Below are positions 1 through 10,305 of a stretch of 64,000 bases of DNA, in pieces. How positions within the stretch are numbered: the stretch's first letter is position 1; each line of letters opens with the position of its first letter. Source of the stretch: Pseudomonas sp. BCA17 (GTDB lineage Bacteria; Pseudomonadota; Gammaproteobacteria; Pseudomonadales; Pseudomonadaceae); contig NZ_SGWI01000004.1 of the NCBI RefSeq assembly GCF_004519405.1, positions 248,001 through 312,000 on the forward strand, in the 5' to 3' direction. Below the pieces are notes generated by a model. It was not told the origin of the DNA. It saw only the letters and a program-made list of their open reading frames with translations, and ran no database searches. The translations under genes and the position numbers were made by a program.

Positions 1-866
1 GGCGTTCCCTCTCGATAAGATGGCAAGACATAAACAGATGAGTCCGCTATCGCCGGTCTGACGTCTTTCAAGCGACCCAAGAACGCCAATGTACCATTAG
101 CGATCCAAGCATCCAGTTCTTCTTGCAGAATCGCATCAGGATTTTCGTCGATCCACCCTACGACCTTGAACACGACATGCTCATACTCGGCCCTTACGGC
201 CCTGGCCGCACCGACAAACTCACGCACGCCCTTGTCGCCAAGAAGTCGGGCAATCAAGAGGAAGCTAATTTTCTCAGGCAGCGGGACAACATTAAAGTCG
301 CCCAAATCAACCCCCGAACCGTTCACTACGGTAGAGGGAGTGCCAGACCCGATCAATTTGAGTTGCTGAAACAACGCCTGGTCATCCGGGTTCTGAAAGA
401 AAACCCGGGTCGCAGATCGCAAGGACAACGCGTACAAGCGCTGCACCAGAGCGCGAAGCAAACCACGGCGCTCGCCCTTCCCATCATTCGATCCCTGAAA
501 TGCATAACCCAGCCCGGTGATCAGAGCAAAACGCCGGCGAATCCTCATCAATCGAGCAGCGAGCAAACCATAGATAACCGGCTTCACCGTATAGGCCAAG
601 ACCGCGTCTGGTTTCACGTGCGCCATGAGCTTGCAAAGCGACATGAGGGTGAAAAAGTCGGCGAACGGGTTCATACCGACTCTGCGCAGCGGAATTTCGT
701 GCACGATCACACCTTTATCTTCCAGACGGCCCCTCACAGGACTATCCGAAGGGAGATCCGGCGCGGCGACATGCACCGTCAAGCCTTTAGCAAGCAACGC
801 GTCCAGTAAAGGCCCGCGAAAATTGATCAGCGAATCTGGATAGCTGGCGATTAATAGAAAATTCAT
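1..866 (-). CDS. Glycosyltransferase family 4 (partial, 3' end off window)
   Basis: My own minus-strand translation from an ATG at 866 is open to the left edge (288 codons). It begins MNFLLIASYPDSLINFRGPL and contains APDLPSD, a KPVIYGLLAARL segment, a GLGYAF loop, NGSGVDL and, near the edge, YVLPSYREG. This is the usual GT-B layout of family 4 retaining glycosyltransferases: the N-terminal acceptor domain, then the donor-binding motif P-S-x-x-E-G. It probably adds one sugar of the O unit on the cytoplasmic face of the inner membrane. It starts 3 nt after the asnB stop, so it is translationally linked to it. The exact donor sugar cannot be read from the sequence. Confidence 0.85.
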   Translation of the reverse strand, partial: MNFLLIASYPDSLINFRGPLLDALLAKGLTVHVAAPDLPSDSPVRGRLEDKGVIVHEIPLRRVGMNPFADFFTLMSLCKLMAHVKPDAVLAYTVKPVIYGLLAARLMRIRRRFALITGLGYAFQGSNDGKGERRGLLRALVQRLYALSLRSATRVFFQNPDDQALFQQLKLIGSGTPSTVVNGSGVDLGDFNVVPLPEKISFLLIARLLGDKGVREFVGAARAVRAEYEHVVFKVVGWIDENPDAILQEELDAWIANGTLAFLGRLKDVRPAIADSSVYVLPSYREGT

Positions 867-869
867 TTT

Positions 870-2822
870 TTATTGCTCTGCCAACCAAGCTTGAAACATA
901 AGAATATCCCACAGGTGATGCTGCCAATTTCTGCGTCCGCTCAAGTGTTCCGCCCACTTTTTCCGGATGGGTTCAGGATGAAAGTACCCCTCTAGGCGCA
1001 GGCGCCCTTCATCGAGAAGGTTCTCTGCCCATTCTCTCAAAGGTCCTCTGAGCCAACTGTCCAGCGGAATACCGAAGCCCTGCTTGGGACGCTCAATAAG
1101 CTCTTTAGGAACATACCGATATAGCACTTCGCGCAGTAACCACTTGCCCTGATTATTCCGAATTTTCAGGTCCAGGGGCATGCGCCACGCTAGCTCAATA
1201 ACGCGATGATCAAGCATTGGCACACGCGACTCCAGACTGACAGCCATTGAAGCGCGATCTACTTTGACCAAAATATCGTCGGTCATATAAGTCTGCGTAT
1301 CCATTGCCATCATCCAGTGCTCAAAGCTATCAGCCACAGGCCAAGCCGCCTTGTCGGTGAATAGCGTTGCCGGCTCGTGCGCGCCTATTACAACACTGGC
1401 GGGATCCTCCCAATGGCTGTTCAGCTGATGATAGAAGTCCTCACCACTAGCAATACCGAGCACCGAGGCCAGCTTATGAGCTTTATCCCCGGGCGTCGCA
1501 AGGTGCAAGCGTTTGGGCAGTAAAGGCTTGCTCAACTGAAACAACTGGTCCCACGCACTCGGTGATAAAGCACGCAGCATTTTAGCAGTCGCGCTACGCG
1601 CAAAACCTGGCAAGCGGTGCATTTTCTGCCAGACCTGTCGGGCAGTGAGATACCGGTTATAGCCGCCGAACAGCTCGTCTCCGCCATCCCCACTAAGCGC
1701 GACAGTAACCTCTTGCCTGGCCATGTGACTGACCAGAAATGTTGGAATCTGAGAACTATCGCTAAATGGCTCGCAGTACATGGATGCAAGCTTTGGAATA
1801 ACCGCCAGGGCATCCTCGGGGCGCACATAGAGTTCCGTATGCTGCGTTCCCAAATGCTTCGCCACGGCCTTGGCATGCACCGCCTCGTCATAGCCACTTT
1901 CGTCAAAGCCTATAGTGAAGGTGCGAACTGGCTGATTGCTTTGGGCCTGCATCAACGCAACGACTGTGCTGCTGTCGACACCGCCACTTAAAAACGCACC
2001 GAGTGGGACGTCGGCCAGCATCTGTTGCCCGATACTCAGTCGCAGCTGGTTCTCCAGTGCATCGGTCGCGTCTTTAGGCGATCCCGTAAAAGGATTTGCC
2101 AGCCCAGCACTAACGGCATCATTGACCGACCAATAGGCCTGAGATTCGGAACATTTTGCGGCGGCAATATCACCCAGCGTTAAAGAAACATAGTGCCCAG
2201 GCCGGAGCTTGGAAATGCCCTTATAAATGCTGTAAGGCGCAGGAATACAATTGTGACGCAGCATCAGCGCCAGCGAATTACGGTCGACGACGGCGCTAAA
2301 TCCGGGATACGCCTTCACCGCACTCAATTCAGATCCAAATAGCAAGACATCATCCTGCCATCCCCAGTAAAGAGGTTTCTCCCCCACCCGATCACGCGCG
2401 AGCGTCAATACCTGCTCTTGCCTATCCCAAAGCGCAAACGCGAACATGCCGACCAGCGACTTCAGCGCCTTCTCGATGCCCCAATGAGCAAGGCATGCCA
2501 ATAAAACTTCAGTATCGGAATGGCCCACCCACGGAAGCGTACCGCTTTCTTCCTCAAGTTTATTACGCAGTTCCAGATGATTATAAATCTCACCATTGAA
2601 CGCCAGGACATAGCGCTGGTCGTGAGAATGCATTGGCTGGTGGCCCGCGCTGGTAAGGTCAACAATCGCCAGTCGCCTGTGCCCCAATGCAAGTCCAAGG
2701 TCATCAATCCAGATGCCCGAATCGTCGGGCCCACGATACGCTATGGCATCGTTCATTTTGGAGATGACTTGGTATAGCTCAGGGCGCTTGGACGGATCGA
2801 AAAGACCGCTTAATCCACACAT
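870..2822 (-). CDS. asnB: Asparagine synthase-type amidotransferase (WbpS-like)
   Basis: 650 aa. It starts MCGLSGLFD, so Cys2 is the class II glutamine amidotransferase nucleophile once Met is removed. The glutaminase domain fills about residues 2-200 ([21 protein letters not shown]). The synthetase domain follows, with the pyrophosphatase P-loop SGGVDSSTV near residue 265 and [15 protein letters not shown]. The family transfers glutamine-derived NH3 to a carboxylate activated with ATP. In O-antigen clusters of P. aeruginosa O6 type, such an enzyme (WbpS) amidates galactosaminuronic acid. Because the UDP-GalNAcA genes wbpO and wbpP are in this cluster, sugar amidation is more likely than asparagine synthesis, but that is inference from context. 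Confidence 0.9.
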   Translation of the reverse strand: MCGLSGLFDPSKRPELYQVISKMNDAIAYRGPDDSGIWIDDLGLALGHRRLAIVDLTSAGHQPMHSHDQRYVLAFNGEIYNHLELRNKLEEESGTLPWVGHSDTEVLLACLAHWGIEKALKSLVGMFAFALWDRQEQVLTLARDRVGEKPLYWGWQDDVLLFGSELSAVKAYPGFSAVVDRNSLALMLRHNCIPAPYSIYKGISKLRPGHYVSLTLGDIAAAKCSESQAYWSVNDAVSAGLANPFTGSPKDATDALENQLRLSIGQQMLADVPLGAFLSGGVDSSTVVALMQAQSNQPVRTFTIGFDESGYDEAVHAKAVAKHLGTQHTELYVRPEDALAVIPKLASMYCEPFSDSSQIPTFLVSHMARQEVTVALSGDGGDELFGGYNRYLTARQVWQKMHRLPGFARSATAKMLRALSPSAWDQLFQLSKPLLPKRLHLATPGDKAHKLASVLGIASGEDFYHQLNSHWEDPASVVIGAHEPATLFTDKAAWPVADSFEHWMMAMDTQTYMTDDILVKVDRASMAVSLESRVPMLDHRVIELAWRMPLDLKIRNNQGKWLLREVLYRYVPKELIERPKQGFGIPLDSWLRGPLREWAENLLDEGRLRLEGYFHPEPIRKKWAEHLSGRRNWQHHLWDILMFQAWLAEQ

Positions 2823-2929
2823 TTTATTAAATCCTGAATTTAAGGCCGCGAAGGTAACGTGGTTGAAGCCTTGAAAATTAAAACTGAGATGACAAGACAG
2901 CCGGCAACTTTACCTGAAAGATAATTACA

Positions 2930-4009
2930 CTAACCTGCCCGACCGCCCGCGACGAAGAGTATATCCCTGATTCGCGGCGCTTGAACTTGCACCGAAAATA
3001 GGTTCTCTACCGCATACAACCCTTTGCTGCCATAAAATAGGCGTAAACCCTGGTCGCCCAATAGCGTATCAAGGCAGCGATGCCAATCCGATATATCTGT
3101 GGCTAACATTCCACACTCGTTGTCTTCGACAATATCAACATTCACGCCTACAGGTGATGCAATAACCGGTACCCCGCACGCCATGTACTGAATGAGCTTA
3201 TACCCACACTTGCCCTTTTCCCAACGCCCATCAATCAATGGCATAATGCCAATATCAAGCGCTTGAACAAATCCGGTTTCAGCATCTTCGCTCCATGTGT
3301 GCACCTCGACATCGATACCTTGAAGTTCGTCGATAACGCCCTTACTAGCCCCCATCAACACTACGCGAGCGCCATAAGTCTCACAGGCGGCTCTGAGAGC
3401 ATCTCGAATTTGGACAACATACTTTTCAGTTGAGGGTGAGCCAATCCAGCCGATAACCAATTTTTTATTCGGCGCTGGTAAAGTTCTTCCGTAGCGAGAA
3501 TGTTCGACCACCGTCGGTATCACCTCAACATGAGGCGCACCCGCTTTTAAGGCGCGCTCAGCGAGGTAGGCGTTGCCTGCGATGACACATTCGGCGTGAC
3601 GCATTACTGTGTCAATCTTGGAACCCAAAAGAGTTCGAACCAAGGCACTTGAAGAAAGATCATACGTGTGAAAAACCGCGTCATCGTAATCAACGATATA
3701 CGGAATACCAAACAACTTTAGAAGCCTTTCAGCGACGGCCGGGCAAAACGGAAATATTTCCTTTTCGATCCATACCACATCATAACGCCCAGCTTTAAAC
3801 AGCACCAAAAGACGCAAAATATATTGCTTCAATGTTAAAAACAACGATCTGCCGCCGCCTCGATAAAGGTCCTCAAGGTATTTATCATCAAACAGTGTCT
3901 CACTGTCCACTTGCAACCCTTCAGCTTCCAAAAAAGGCAGGAACTGAAGCGTTCGAAGACGCGTGCTGGCTCCCATACGAGAATATTTTGGAAGTAATAA
4001 AATTTTCAT
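2930..4009 (-). CDS. Glycosyltransferase (GT4-like)
   Basis: 359 aa, starting MKILLLPKYSRMGASTRLRTLQFLPFLEA. The N-terminal half has the acceptor-side pattern YDVVWIEKEIFPF followed by IVDYDDAVFH. The C-terminal half has VIGWIGSPST and KLIQYMACGVPVIASPVG, the donor-binding end of a GT-B fold. The start is supported by GAGAACGAA just before the ATG. It should act in the cytoplasm on the undecaprenyl-linked O unit. It is separated by 107 nt from asnB downstream and 84 nt from wzy upstream. The sugar donor and linkage are not predictable here. Confidence 0.85.
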   Translation of the reverse strand: MKILLLPKYSRMGASTRLRTLQFLPFLEAEGLQVDSETLFDDKYLEDLYRGGGRSLFLTLKQYILRLLVLFKAGRYDVVWIEKEIFPFCPAVAERLLKLFGIPYIVDYDDAVFHTYDLSSSALVRTLLGSKIDTVMRHAECVIAGNAYLAERALKAGAPHVEVIPTVVEHSRYGRTLPAPNKKLVIGWIGSPSTEKYVVQIRDALRAACETYGARVVLMGASKGVIDELQGIDVEVHTWSEDAETGFVQALDIGIMPLIDGRWEKGKCGYKLIQYMACGVPVIASPVGVNVDIVEDNECGMLATDISDWHRCLDTLLGDQGLRLFYGSKGLYAVENLFSVQVQAPRIRDILFVAGGRAG

Positions 4010-4093
4010 TTCGTTCTCAACAACTCAACTAATTTGATAGCATATTCGTTGTGCAGCCAACAGACCTGACAAGACACTGATAGCATTCATCAA

Positions 4094-5200
4094 TCACGGG
4101 GATATGTGCCGCCTGTTCGGATGAAGGAAACGCCCGGCAAATAGAGGGAGCAGTATGAACATTAAATATAGATAAGTGGTCAATGAGAACTGCCACGCGT
4201 AAAACATCATGATAAGCGCATACATGAAGCAACTGAGTATGGCCAGGTAATAGCCTTTTCTTTTCGCTGCAAACACCCGGAGTAACGCGAAAAATGCACC
4301 GAGAATTGCCGTACAGATTATGACCCCTGGTAACCCACCAAACAAATAAGGAGAGGCGGCGTAGGTCAGAACGTTGAAGTCTTTATCAGTGAGACCCAGG
4401 TCGAGAGGAGGACAAGAGTATAAGCCCAGCGACAGCAGATCGATGAACTTACCAAATACCAGGTCAGCGCAGCCTAAATAATCTTTGCCCTCGGTCCATT
4501 GTGAAAAAGCCGTCACAGCATATCCCAAGTACAGCAGAATAAAGTCATAGCCTTTATCACCGCCGGTTTTTCCGGTGCCGACAGCCACGATGATAAACAA
4601 GGCAATCAGTACAGCGAGCGAAAGCAGCAGCCCCTTCAGCCTAACCCAGCCCTCGTTGATAGCGGTGTAACCCACAGCGACAAATATAAACATCATACTT
4701 GTCCTCTCCGCCATGCTGAACGCCGACGTCAAATAGATAAGCGCCGCCACCAGGCAAGGAAACGCTCGTTTTTTTTGTGCATAGTAAAGTGCCAAACCGA
4801 GCGCGAACAAAGCAAAATGCTGAGCGCCATACGAAGGCTGGTGCTCCCACGTGTTTGCGATCCTCAACGCCAACAAAATACTTCCGTAGTTTCCTTGAAT
4901 ACCGAACACATAAATTTTATACAGGGACAGTAATAAGCCTAAAAATGCAAAAAACCAATAAAGCTGAATGACAATACGATAGGGCGAGATCACGTCAGAT
5001 TTTGGATAAGGTATGCCTACCAAATCCAGCGCTACATAGACGACCATGTAAACGATTACAAAAGACAGCACACCCAACAAGTAGACACTGTGCCCCCACT
5101 CCCAAGGCTGCTCCAAGGCCAGCAAGTTAGTGCAAAACATCAACAGGGTAATGAACAGCAATACGAAGACCGGGGATACTAGAGCCTTCTTAAAAAACAT
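4094..5200 (-). CDS. wzy: O-antigen polymerase, Wzy-like
   Basis: 368 aa from the ATG at 5200; a TTG two codons earlier is also in frame. It is strongly hydrophobic, with about ten predicted membrane segments (for example residues 10-30, 38-60 and 75-100) and a larger polar loop carrying CPPLDLGLTDKDFNVLTYAASPYLFGG. This topology is typical of O-antigen/oligosaccharide repeat-unit polymerases. Primary sequence is poorly conserved in the family, so the call rests on topology and on being the only such protein in a cluster with wzx and wzz. It would join lipid-linked O units in the periplasm. It is AT-rich relative to the flanking housekeeping genes. Confidence 0.75.
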   Translation of the reverse strand: MFFKKALVSPVFVLLFITLLMFCTNLLALEQPWEWGHSVYLLGVLSFVIVYMVVYVALDLVGIPYPKSDVISPYRIVIQLYWFFAFLGLLLSLYKIYVFGIQGNYGSILLALRIANTWEHQPSYGAQHFALFALGLALYYAQKKRAFPCLVAALIYLTSAFSMAERTSMMFIFVAVGYTAINEGWVRLKGLLLSLAVLIALFIIVAVGTGKTGGDKGYDFILLYLGYAVTAFSQWTEGKDYLGCADLVFGKFIDLLSLGLYSCPPLDLGLTDKDFNVLTYAASPYLFGGLPGVIICTAILGAFFALLRVFAAKRKGYYLAILSCFMYALIMMFYAWQFSLTTYLYLMFILLPLFAGRFLHPNRRHISP

Positions 5201-5273
5201 TCTCAATTAAACCACCGTTCAACCACGACTAGAGAAAACAAGGTATAAGCGAGCTCATTACCGTGCTTTAAGA

Positions 5274-6185
5274 TCAATTGGACTTACCCACCACTTTCCG
5301 TCCCACCAACCCTATTACCGCTGGCACAGCTACCACTATGTCCCTGAACTTCGAAGCCCTAAGCATGCTGATTGTCGTGGCTAAGTCACCGTTCTTCAGG
5401 GCGGACATCACATAAGAAGCCAAGGCACGCGCTATCGCTTTGCGTTGAATAGGAGCCGGCGCAAGTGCCTCCATCAACTCCCGTACCATGAGGTATTGTC
5501 TCTTGATATTCCTATAACTGTTTGTTTCGTGCTGCCGATAACCAACAACACTCACCTCAGGCGCGTAGAGAAAATCCACATCACGAACAGGAAAGCGCGT
5601 GAACAACTTTATAAATGTAGGATAATCGTCCAGCATCAATTTTGGATCCCAGCCACTGATCGCCCGCAATGCATCAGTCCTAAAAACTGTAGATTGCAAT
5701 AATAGTGGGGACGGATAATTCAAAAAAATACTGCGCCCCATGGCATCTGGGCTTAGGCTAAAAAATTCATCCTGAGAAGCCCCGTATACCGGCGTTCTTT
5801 TTTCTGGAGCCTGATCAAAAAAAGCGTAACCACCACCGATACAAAATTTTGCATCAGGGCTTGCTAGCAGCCTCTCGACACATTGTTTAATTCCTGTTGC
5901 CTCTGGGATGTCGTCAGAGGCTACCAAGTAAAGAAACTCACTGTTTGCCTTGCTTAAACCCAGGTTCAGTGACGACACAAGACCGCTATTTGGCTTGGAA
6001 ATAAACTCGACGGAGCCGTCAGACAAGTTCGAAATAAAATCCCCGATCGCATCAGCAGACCCGTCTGTAGAACCATCGTCAATCACCAAGATTTTTCGTC
6101 CAGGTAAATCAACTGCCCGCGCGGCCTCAATACAACCAAACACATAATTAATATGATTATACGATGGTATCAAAAGCGTAATCAT
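5274..6185 (-). CDS. Glycosyltransferase family 2
   Basis: 303 aa with the GT-A signature at the N-terminus: [10 protein letters not shown], then VIDDGSTDGSADAI (nucleotide-sugar binding), KPNSGLVSSLNLGL, and the DxD-type VASDDIPE near residue 90. The C-terminal part ends in a short basic hydrophobic tail (VVAVPAVIGLVGRKVVGKSN) that may sit on the membrane. It inverts configuration while adding a sugar to the O unit. Its start overlaps the wzx stop by 4 nt (ATGA), so the two are translationally coupled. Confidence 0.88.
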   Translation of the reverse strand: MITLLIPSYNHINYVFGCIEAARAVDLPGRKILVIDDGSTDGSADAIGDFISNLSDGSVEFISKPNSGLVSSLNLGLSKANSEFLYLVASDDIPEATGIKQCVERLLASPDAKFCIGGGYAFFDQAPEKRTPVYGASQDEFFSLSPDAMGRSIFLNYPSPLLLQSTVFRTDALRAISGWDPKLMLDDYPTFIKLFTRFPVRDVDFLYAPEVSVVGYRQHETNSYRNIKRQYLMVRELMEALAPAPIQRKAIARALASYVMSALKNGDLATTISMLRASKFRDIVVAVPAVIGLVGRKVVGKSN

Positions 6186-7459
6186 GCTCTGCTCATTTTC
6201 AAATGATTATTTAACTTTTTCAATTCGCGCGACATGCAAACACCCATTACAACCCAATACGCCGCATAATTTATTGCATAGGCAATGGTCACTCCCTGCA
6301 ACCCAAATCCTTTAGTAAACAGGCAGGACAAGATTACAAAAGAAGCAGAAAAAACAATTTCCGTGACCATGAAAAGCTTGAACATCGCTTTCCCGAGCAT
6401 CAGATAAGCCATTATCCAGCTGCCGATCTTTAAGGTGTCGCCTAGCATTTGCCAGGCAAACAGATCAGTCATCGGTAAGAACTCAGGTGTAAAAAGCAGC
6501 TTCACGATCATATCGCGAAAAAGATAAATTATTAGCGCGCCCGCCGCGGTCAGGGGCAAGATGACTTTATAACCACTTGAGATTTCCGCCCTGATATCTT
6601 CCGCTTTTTTCAATTCGGAAAATCTGGGCAAATAATAGACACTCAACGTTGTGGTGATAAGCATCAGGTAAGCGCCGCTCAACCTCGTCAATGCCTCCCA
6701 ATAACCAGCTGCCTCCCACCCAAAACTTTGACCCAAATGATTTCGCACCAGAATCTGACTAACAGGCACACACGCCACAGATGTGAGCGACATTGCCGTA
6801 TATTTAGCCAAATTCCGGGCGACGCCCGGATCAATCCGTCCGATAAAATACCGAATCTTGAACCACGTCGCTGAGTAGCAAAGAAACAATGTTACAAAAA
6901 AACTTAACGATTGATAAACGGCCAATGCTACCAATGCACCGTAGAGCCCCCACATAATCGCCATATATGTGGTAACAGCTAGTGCAAAGAGACTTCCTGC
7001 GATATTTGATATGACGTAGCGGGGAATTTCTTTTTTACCGTTTAGCACTGCCAGCAGTAAAGTATTCAGAATAAACAACACCAATGTTGCTGAAAACCAA
7101 ACAAATACACCGCCAAACGCTCGATCATTTAAAAAAATCAGAGACAGTCTTTCATTAAAAACGGAGACAAGCACGCCCGTCACCAGCGCACCAATCAGCG
7201 ATATGCTGCCTGCCGTGCGCCACACCGTTCGCTGCCGCTCTTCATCTTCATGATACTCGGCGGTGTATTTAGTGACGCCAGCATTGATGGCGCCACTGGC
7301 AAACGTTGTAATCATCTGCACTGCGTTTTGAAACTGGCCAAGCGCGGCATACCCCGCAGGTCCGACGTAGACCGCAAGGATTTTGTTTATACATAACAGC
7401 GTCACCATGCGTACAACGACTGCTATACCATTCAACAAACTGGTTTTAAAAAACGTCAT
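6182..7459 (-). CDS. wzx: O-antigen flippase Wzx
   Basis: 425 aa and polytopic. It starts [42 protein letters not shown], the N-terminus typical of polysaccharide transporters of the MOP superfamily, with about 12 hydrophobic segments spread over the whole length. It should flip the finished undecaprenyl-PP O unit from cytoplasm to periplasm for the Wzy-type polymerase. It overlaps fdtB upstream by 4 nt and the GT2 gene downstream by 4 nt. The similarity style is closest to the Wzx proteins found with dTDP-Fuc3NAc/Qui3NAc genes. Confidence 0.88.
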   Translation of the reverse strand: MTFFKTSLLNGIAVVVRMVTLLCINKILAVYVGPAGYAALGQFQNAVQMITTFASGAINAGVTKYTAEYHEDEERQRTVWRTAGSISLIGALVTGVLVSVFNERLSLIFLNDRAFGGVFVWFSATLVLFILNTLLLAVLNGKKEIPRYVISNIAGSLFALAVTTYMAIMWGLYGALVALAVYQSLSFFVTLFLCYSATWFKIRYFIGRIDPGVARNLAKYTAMSLTSVACVPVSQILVRNHLGQSFGWEAAGYWEALTRLSGAYLMLITTTLSVYYLPRFSELKKAEDIRAEISSGYKVILPLTAAGALIIYLFRDMIVKLLFTPEFLPMTDLFAWQMLGDTLKIGSWIMAYLMLGKAMFKLFMVTEIVFSASFVILSCLFTKGFGLQGVTIAYAINYAAYWVVMGVCMSRELKKLNNHLKMSRA

Positions 7460-8586
7460 TCTACCGCGGCGCCGTTAAAACTATTACAGGCTTCGATAAC
7501 AATGGAAACGTCTTCCATATTCATCGTCGGCCCAATCGGAAGGCTAATGACCTCGGCGTGCATGCGCTCGGTAATATCAAAACTCAATTCAGCCCACTCG
7601 GCATAAGCCTCCTGTTTGTGCGGCGGGATAGGATAATGAATCAGCGTCTCCACACCTTTGGCACGCAAATGGTCTTGAAAGGCCGTTCGATGCTGACACC
7701 GAACAACAAACAGGTGCCAAACATGTTCCGAGAAGGCACTAGCATCAACAGACTTATCAAGTGGCAGCTTCAACGCTTGGTTTTTTATACCCGCCATGTA
7801 GGCAGCCGCAATACTCCGACGCGCGCTCATATCCTTTTCCAAGTGACTCAGCTTCACTCGCAACATTGCCGCCTGCAGCTCATCCAGGCGACTGTTCACG
7901 CCTTTATAGATGTTGTTATATTTCGACTTCGACCCATAATTGCCTAAGGCTCGAATAGTTTCAGCAAGTTCATCATCATCCGTGGTTACGGCACCGGCAT
8001 CTCCCAGCGCCCCCAAATTTTTACCCGGATAGAAGCTGAATGCTGAAGCGCTGCCCCAACTACCTGTCTTTTTGCCCTTTACGCTTGCACCGTGTGCTTG
8101 AGCCGAGTCTTCGAGCACTAACAGGCTATATTTTTGCGCAAATTCATTAATAGCAGGCATATCGCAGATTTGCCCATAAAGATGGACGGGCAATATTAGC
8201 TTGGTGCGATCGGTCAGAGCGGCTTCTAAACTCGCTGGAGACAAGTTGTAGGTATCGTTATCAGGTTCAACCAACACTGGAACCAAACCGTTCTCGGTAA
8301 TCGACAGAATGCTCGCAATGTATGTATTGGCCGGCACGATGACTTCGTCACCCTCCTTCAATCGCCCCAGTACTTTCCACGCGCGTATGGTTAATGTCAG
8401 GGCGTCCAAGCCATTAGCTACACCTATACAGTGTTTCACACCACAGTACGCTGCAAACTCAGCTTCGAACGCCGCTACTTCTCGGCCTGATATATACCAA
8501 CCAGAATCAATAACTCGAGTACATGCTTCAATCAACTCAGAACGCAGCGAGGCGTTGATGCTTTTCAAATCGAGAAAATTTACCAT
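7456..8586 (-). CDS. fdtB: PLP-dependent sugar 3-aminotransferase (FdtB/QdtB-type)
   Basis: 376 aa DegT/DnrJ/EryC1/StrS family. Visible motifs are [18 protein letters not shown] at the N-terminus, [11 protein letters not shown] (PLP phosphate), EDSAQAHGA, and [17 protein letters not shown] with the PLP lysine in PGKN. The family moves an amino group from glutamate to a keto-sugar nucleotide. Next to the FdtA-type ketoisomerase, the likely substrate is dTDP-3-keto-6-deoxyhexose, giving dTDP-Fuc3N or dTDP-Qui3N. I cannot tell the galacto from the gluco series from sequence alone. No acetyltransferase (FdtC/QdtC) follows in this window. Confidence 0.85.
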   Translation of the reverse strand: MVNFLDLKSINASLRSELIEACTRVIDSGWYISGREVAAFEAEFAAYCGVKHCIGVANGLDALTLTIRAWKVLGRLKEGDEVIVPANTYIASILSITENGLVPVLVEPDNDTYNLSPASLEAALTDRTKLILPVHLYGQICDMPAINEFAQKYSLLVLEDSAQAHGASVKGKKTGSWGSASAFSFYPGKNLGALGDAGAVTTDDDELAETIRALGNYGSKSKYNNIYKGVNSRLDELQAAMLRVKLSHLEKDMSARRSIAAAYMAGIKNQALKLPLDKSVDASAFSEHVWHLFVVRCQHRTAFQDHLRAKGVETLIHYPIPPHKQEAYAEWAELSFDITERMHAEVISLPIGPTMNMEDVSIVIEACNSFNGAAVE

Positions 8587-8745
8587 CTTTATATAACCTG
8601 ATTAGTTTCTAAGGCGGTGAATAAGGCAGGCGCACTATCGCTGACGTTATACAACACACTGCTTGACTTTAAATAACGCAGCCCATCACCCGAACAATGC
8701 CGCGTAACAACGCACGCACTCGCACGACGGTAGAGTGCCGCAAGA

Positions 8746-9168
8746 CTATGAAGAGGTTGATATTCTAGCCTGGTGTGCGATGGCTAAAAACTCTTCGTAA
8801 TTTCGAATATAATCTGCTTCATCATAAGGTGCGCTTGCCAGCACCAGCAGTACACACTGCTCACTGAAGTCATGCATTTCACGCCACATGCCACCTTCAA
8901 TCAAAATCCCTTTGGTTGCGCAATCCAGCCAAACATCTTCTCGTTTAACGCCATCATCCAATACCATACGGCACTTGCCGACCAGGCATATAGCGACCTG
9001 CTTCAAGCTCCGATGGGCATGGTATCCGCGGCTAACGCCTTCAGCCGTTCGATAAATATAGTAAACACGCTTTATCTCAAACGGAACGACCTCACCCTGT
9101 TCGATTGAAACCAGACTGCCTCGCTCATCACCCAGCGTCTGGAAATCTATCCATTTAATAAGACTCAT
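8746..9168 (-). CDS. fdtA: dTDP-4-keto-6-deoxyglucose 3,4-ketoisomerase (FdtA/QdtA, cupin)
   Basis: 140 aa single-domain cupin of the WxcM/FdtA/QdtA group: GDERGSLVSIEQ near the N-terminus, then VYYIYRTAEGVSRGYHAHRSLKQ. The paired histidines of GYHAHR are the catalytic residues in this family. It moves the keto group of dTDP-4-keto-6-deoxyglucose from C4 to C3, making the substrate for the neighbouring aminotransferase. Two ATGs are adjacent; the second (9168) is better spaced from GAGAGG. The enzymes that make its substrate (RmlA, RmlB) are not in this window and must be encoded elsewhere. Confidence 0.88.
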   Translation of the reverse strand: MSLIKWIDFQTLGDERGSLVSIEQGEVVPFEIKRVYYIYRTAEGVSRGYHAHRSLKQVAICLVGKCRMVLDDGVKREDVWLDCATKGILIEGGMWREMHDFSEQCVLLVLASAPYDEADYIRNYEEFLAIAHQARISTSS

Positions 9169-9213
9169 CATACCCTCTCGAAACTATTAGCCGGCTGTAC
9201 ATACCCTTTGACG

Positions 9214-10239
9214 TCACTTTAAAAAAGTGACATACCATGGCATCGCCTTTGCCACACCATCCTCTATCAGATAGGCCGGTGAATAACCAAGACTGGTTTT
9301 GATTTTCCCAATGTCCGCTTGAGAATGCCTCACGTCGCCCGCACGAAAATCTCGATATACCGGATCTTTGCGATAATCAACACCGTTAGCCGCCAGCTCT
9401 TTTTTCAAAGCATAAAACAGCGTATTGAGTGTTGTACGACCACTGACGGCAACATTATAAACCTGATTGCGAACCGCCGGGTCTACAGCAGTAGCTGCCA
9501 ACAAATTAGCTTGGACCGTATTTTCTATAAAACAAAAATCGCGACTCGTTTCACCATCGCCATTTATAAATATAGTTTCGTCCTTAATCATGGACGCGGC
9601 CCATTTTGGGATAACGGCTGCGTACGCCCCATCAGGATCTTGCCGTTTGCCAAACACATTAAAGTAGCGAAGGCCAATAGTATTGAAGTTATAGCAGCGC
9701 GCAAACACATCAGCATATAGTTCGTTGACGTACTTCGTCACTGCATAAGGAGACAAGGGACTACCGATCACGTCTTCTACTTTCGGCAACCCTGGGTGAT
9801 CACCATAAGTGGAACTGCTGGCGGCATAGGTAAAACTTTTTACCTTGGCATCCCGCGCAGCCACCAGCATATTCAGAAAGCCGTCTATATTAGTTTGGCT
9901 TGTCGTGATCGGATCATTCAGGGAGCGAGGCACGGAACCAAGAGCAGCCTGGTGGAGCACGTAATCTACGCCAGCACAAACTTCATGACAGACATTCAGG
10001 TTTCGGATATCACCGTTAACAAATTTGAACCTGAGCCACTGCTCAGCATCGACGCTCTGCTGTACTTCATCGAGATTGCGCTGGTGGCCTGTAACAAAAC
10101 TATCAAGACCAACCACGTGCTGATCCAACTTCAAGAGTGTCTCGAGCAAATTCGAACCGATAAAGCCTGCCACCCCAGTGATAAGCCAAACTTTTGGTTC
10201 AGCGGGAAGACTTTTTATAAGCATTTCGTAACGCGTCAT
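9214..10239 (-). CDS. wbpP: UDP-GlcNAc C4-epimerase WbpP
   Basis: 341 aa, the length I know for P. aeruginosa O6 WbpP. The extended SDR fold shows [19 protein letters not shown] (NAD binding), [11 protein letters not shown], the catalytic SSSTYGD serine and YAVTKYVNE (YxxxK). It converts UDP-GlcNAc to UDP-GalNAc, or the uronic acid forms. I chose the ATG at 10239, which has GAAGTGG 5 nt before it, over the GTG three codons upstream. It lies just downstream of wbpO, so together they supply UDP-GalNAcA for the O unit. Confidence 0.95.
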   Translation of the reverse strand: MTRYEMLIKSLPAEPKVWLITGVAGFIGSNLLETLLKLDQHVVGLDSFVTGHQRNLDEVQQSVDAEQWLRFKFVNGDIRNLNVCHEVCAGVDYVLHQAALGSVPRSLNDPITTSQTNIDGFLNMLVAARDAKVKSFTYAASSSTYGDHPGLPKVEDVIGSPLSPYAVTKYVNELYADVFARCYNFNTIGLRYFNVFGKRQDPDGAYAAVIPKWAASMIKDETIFINGDGETSRDFCFIENTVQANLLAATAVDPAVRNQVYNVAVSGRTTLNTLFYALKKELAANGVDYRKDPVYRDFRAGDVRHSQADIGKIKTSLGYSPAYLIEDGVAKAMPWYVTFLK

Positions 10240-10305
10240 AGTATCCACTTCGTAGAGAAAGAAAGCCTAAAATTGCCCACTGCTACGTGGGCATCGCCAA
10301 TACAA

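Noticed and set aside
8587..8745. Open frame between fdtA and fdtB on the minus strand, about 55 codons ending in TAA just before fdtB
   Set aside because: No start codon or ribosome site, odd composition, and no hexapeptide repeats that would mark a lost fdtC/qdtC acyltransferase. Treated as intergenic.
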